Assembly (NCBI GenBank): GCA_035637595.1
Contig: DASPWW010000028.1
Coordinates: 37,289 to 101,288 of the forward strand
Length of the DNA: 64,000 nucleotides
Origin: DASPWW01 sp035637595
GTDB taxonomy: Bacteria; Actinomycetota; Thermoleophilia; Solirubrobacterales; 70-9
Direction: 5' to 3'
Positions 62,485 to 64,000 of this stretch are shown one piece after another. Under the pieces are notes generated by a model. The model was not told the DNA's origin and did not search any database. It worked only from the letters and a program-made list of their open reading frames with translations. Within the stretch, counting starts at the first letter, position 1; each line of letters opens with the position of its first letter. The translations under genes were made by a program, and so were the position numbers.

Positions 62485-63443
62485 CAGCGCTGCTCCCCGT
62501 CGAGCTTGACCGCGCAGCGCAGGTGCGCCGAGCGTGAGCGCGGGTTCTCCGCCGCCTCGCCCGCGCTCGGGGCGACCGCGCGCCGCGTCAGCAGCTCGGC
62601 CTCGGGTTCGCGCCCGCACACGCACACCGGGAGCTCGGGCGGGCAGATGCAGCCCCTGGCGCGATCGGCGAGAAAGCGCTTGACGCGCCTGTCCTCGAGC
62701 GAGTGGAACGAGATCGCCGCCAGCCGGCCGCCCGCGCGCAGCAGCTCCCAGGCGCCGGGCAGGGCGCGGTCCAGCGACTCGAGCTCGGAGTTGACCGCTA
62801 TCCGGATCCCCTGGAAGGCCCGCTTGGCGGGGTGACCGCGGCCGAACCTGGCTTCGGGGGGCATCGCGGCCCGGATCGCCTCGACGAGCTCGGAGGTCGT
62901 CTCCAGGGGGCGCCGCCGCACGATCTCGCTCGCGATGCGGCGCGCGTGGCGCTCCTCGCCGTAATCGCGGAGCACCTCCGCGAGGCGGCGCTCGGGCCAG
63001 TCGTTGACCACCTCGAGCGCGGAGAGGCCCTGGTCGGGATCCATCCGCATGTCGAGCGGAGCGTCGTAGGCGTAGGAGAAGCCGCGCCCCCAGGCGTCGA
63101 GCTGAAGCGAGGAGATCCCGAGGTCCATGTAGACGATGTCCGCCGTGCGCCCCTCCGCGGCCAGCTCGGTGAGCGCATCGGCGAAGTCGGCGCGCAGGAA
63201 CTCGACCTCGCAGGGAACGTCGGCCTGAAACTCGGCGAACCGCTCCTGGGCGGCCGGGTCGCGGTCGATGCAGATCAGCTCGCCCTGCGGGCCGAGGCGA
63301 TCGGCGACCAGCCGCGCGTGGCCGCCGCCGCCGAACGTGCAGTCGACCGCCACCTCGCCCGGCTTGGGGTCGGTCAGCCGGATCAGCTCGGCGGCGAGGA
63401 CTGGCACGTGCTCGGTCGGCATATAGCTAAGTGTGGCCGCCAT
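62484..63443 (-). CDS. rsmH: 16S rRNA (cytosine1402-N4)-methyltransferase RsmH
   Basis: 319 residues. SAM-binding VDCTFGGGGHARLV, MDLGISSLQLD, RIASEIVRRRP, AFQGIRIAVNSELESL, ISFHSLEDRRVKRF are diagnostic. A small CxC cluster (CICPPELPVCVCG) near the C-terminus may bind metal. ATG 63443 shares TGATG with the mraZ stop; an internal ATG at 63422 (MPTEHVPVL) is where strong homology begins. Confidence 0.96.
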   Translation of the reverse strand: MAATLSYMPTEHVPVLAAELIRLTDPKPGEVAVDCTFGGGGHARLVADRLGPQGELICIDRDPAAQERFAEFQADVPCEVEFLRADFADALTELAAEGRTADIVYMDLGISSLQLDAWGRGFSYAYDAPLDMRMDPDQGLSALEVVNDWPERRLAEVLRDYGEERHARRIASEIVRRRPLETTSELVEAIRAAMPPEARFGRGHPAKRAFQGIRIAVNSELESLDRALPGAWELLRAGGRLAAISFHSLEDRRVKRFLADRARGCICPPELPVCVCGREPEAELLTRRAVAPSAGEAAENPRSRSAHLRCAVKLDGEQR

Positions 63444-63892
63444 CAGCCATCGCCCCCGGTGGCGCGGCGCGCCACCTCCTCCGCCATCTCCTCGGCGCCG
63501 GCGTCGATCTCCTCGTTGTGCTCGCGCCACGCGTCGGCGCTCCAGATCTCGAGGTGGTCGACGAGCCCGACCACGACGCACGAGCCCTCGAGACCCGCGT
63601 GCTCGATCAGGTGCTTGGGCAGGTGTATGCGACCCGCCGAGTCGAGGCTTTCGTCGGCGGAGCGCGCCAGGAGGCGCCGGCGCATCATCCGGTCGCTGCG
63701 GCTGAAGGGGTTGAGCTGGTCGAGCGCCTGCTGCTCGTGGTGCGAGTAGTCGCCCACCGGATAGACCTCGACGCAGGGGTCGAGGCCCGCGCTCAGAACA
63801 ACTCCCTCCGAGAGCGCCGCTCTGAAACGGGCCGGCACCGTGAGCCGGTCCTTTGCGTCGAGGCTGTGCTCATGCTGACCGCGGAATGCCAA
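63443..63892 (-). CDS. mraZ: transcriptional regulator MraZ
   Basis: 149 residues. Two AbrB-like halves: HEHSLDAKDRLTVPARFRA (first DxxxR motif) and SADESLDSAGRIHLPKHLIEHAGL (second). In other bacteria MraZ represses its own dcw cluster. The start is a TTG at 63892 (no ATG near). First gene of the cluster; an 11-bp inverted repeat lies 54-96 bp upstream of it. Confidence 0.94.
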   Translation of the reverse strand: MAFRGQHEHSLDAKDRLTVPARFRAALSEGVVLSAGLDPCVEVYPVGDYSHHEQQALDQLNPFSRSDRMMRRRLLARSADESLDSAGRIHLPKHLIEHAGLEGSCVVVGLVDHLEIWSADAWREHNEEIDAGAEEMAEEVARRATGGDG

Positions 63893-63945
63893 GAGAGTGA
63901 GTCCTGCTGGAGATGTGTCGTCGCCGAGTTGACCTGGAGAGATAT

Positions 63946-63988
63946 GGACCGGGGTGACGAGGTGGGAGGAACCTCACCACCCCGGTCC
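63946..63988. promoter_or_regulatory. 11-bp inverted repeat upstream of mraZ
   Basis: GGACCGGGGTG (63946-63956) and CACCCCGGTCC (63978-63988) are perfect complements with a 21-nt centre that itself contains GAGGT-7-ACCTC (63959-63963, 63971-63975). It may be an operator for MraZ or a hairpin ending an upstream transcript. Canonical tandem MraZ boxes are not obvious. Confidence 0.4.
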
Positions 63989-64000
63989 GGGATTTAGACT

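Noticed and set aside
1..64000. CRISPR arrays, tRNA/rRNA genes, insertion sequences, prophage
   Set aside because: No regularly spaced repeats, cloverleaf-like intergenic sequence, transposase, integrase or phage structural genes were found on either strand by reading.

Overview
The window is about 64 kb of very GC-rich chromosomal DNA. Gene families, tight GTGA/ATGA/TGATG operon overlaps, frequent GTG/TTG starts, DUF3352 and many secreted proteins with Ig-like C-termini point to an actinobacterium of the class Thermoleophilia (Solirubrobacterales-like). This is inferred from gene content only; no 16S gene is present. MurE carries the DNPR motif of meso-diaminopimelate ligases.

Layout. 1-6.0 kb, minus strand: priA, def, fmt, rsmB, a double zinc-ribbon protein and the 5' part of rpe. 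6.0-10.5 kb, plus strand: a beta-helix secreted protein, a PH-domain membrane protein and a delta-60 repeat secreted protein, lying between priA and metK. 10.5-15.9 kb, minus: metK, DUF3352 protein, der and cmk. 16-18.8 kb: a cupin and two tandem RTX-repeat secreted paralogues. 18.8-26.5 kb, minus: an aromatic amino-acid region (aroH, hisC-type aminotransferase, aroF, tyrA, aroA) with rluB and a lipoprotein. 26.5-34 kb: a 651-residue secreted protein, scpAB, an orphan ProX-like lipoprotein, an MMPL transporter and a small membrane-anchored secreted protein. 34-39.7 kb: trpS, a DHA2 MFS exporter, a FetAB-type ABC exporter and a SHOCT-tailed membrane protein. 39.8-41.6 kb, plus: Ku and the LigD polymerase domain (NHEJ). 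41.6-46.1 kb, minus: the glycine cleavage operon gcvT-gcvH-gcvPA-gcvPB. 46.3-64 kb, minus: the dcw division/cell-wall cluster mraZ-rsmH-ftsL-pbpB-murE-murF-mraY-(two secreted proteins)-murD-ftsW-murG-murC-murB-ftsQ-ftsZ.

Most notable: (1) two roughly 165-nt rod-like inverted-repeat elements, at 13755-13917 and 46086-46252, with near-identical internal-loop sequences but compensatory changes in the apical stem. They look like two members of an undescribed structured RNA or palindromic repeat family. (2) A 32-codon leader ORF upstream of aroF whose end reads Tyr-Tyr-Arg-Tyr-Trp-Arg-Phe, followed by nested inverted repeats and preceded by a promoter that would give a nearly leaderless mRNA: a candidate aromatic amino-acid attenuator. 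(3) Five secreted proteins ending in the same roughly 87-residue basic Ig-like module with a poly-lysine terminus, several of them inserted into conserved housekeeping operons. (4) A LigD polymerase ORF whose conserved N-terminus extends upstream of any standard start codon into ku. (5) Four perfect short palindromes in 76 bp upstream of the ftsZ promoter.

No tRNA, rRNA, CRISPR array, insertion sequence or prophage gene was seen. No gene-free stretch exceeds about 300 bases.
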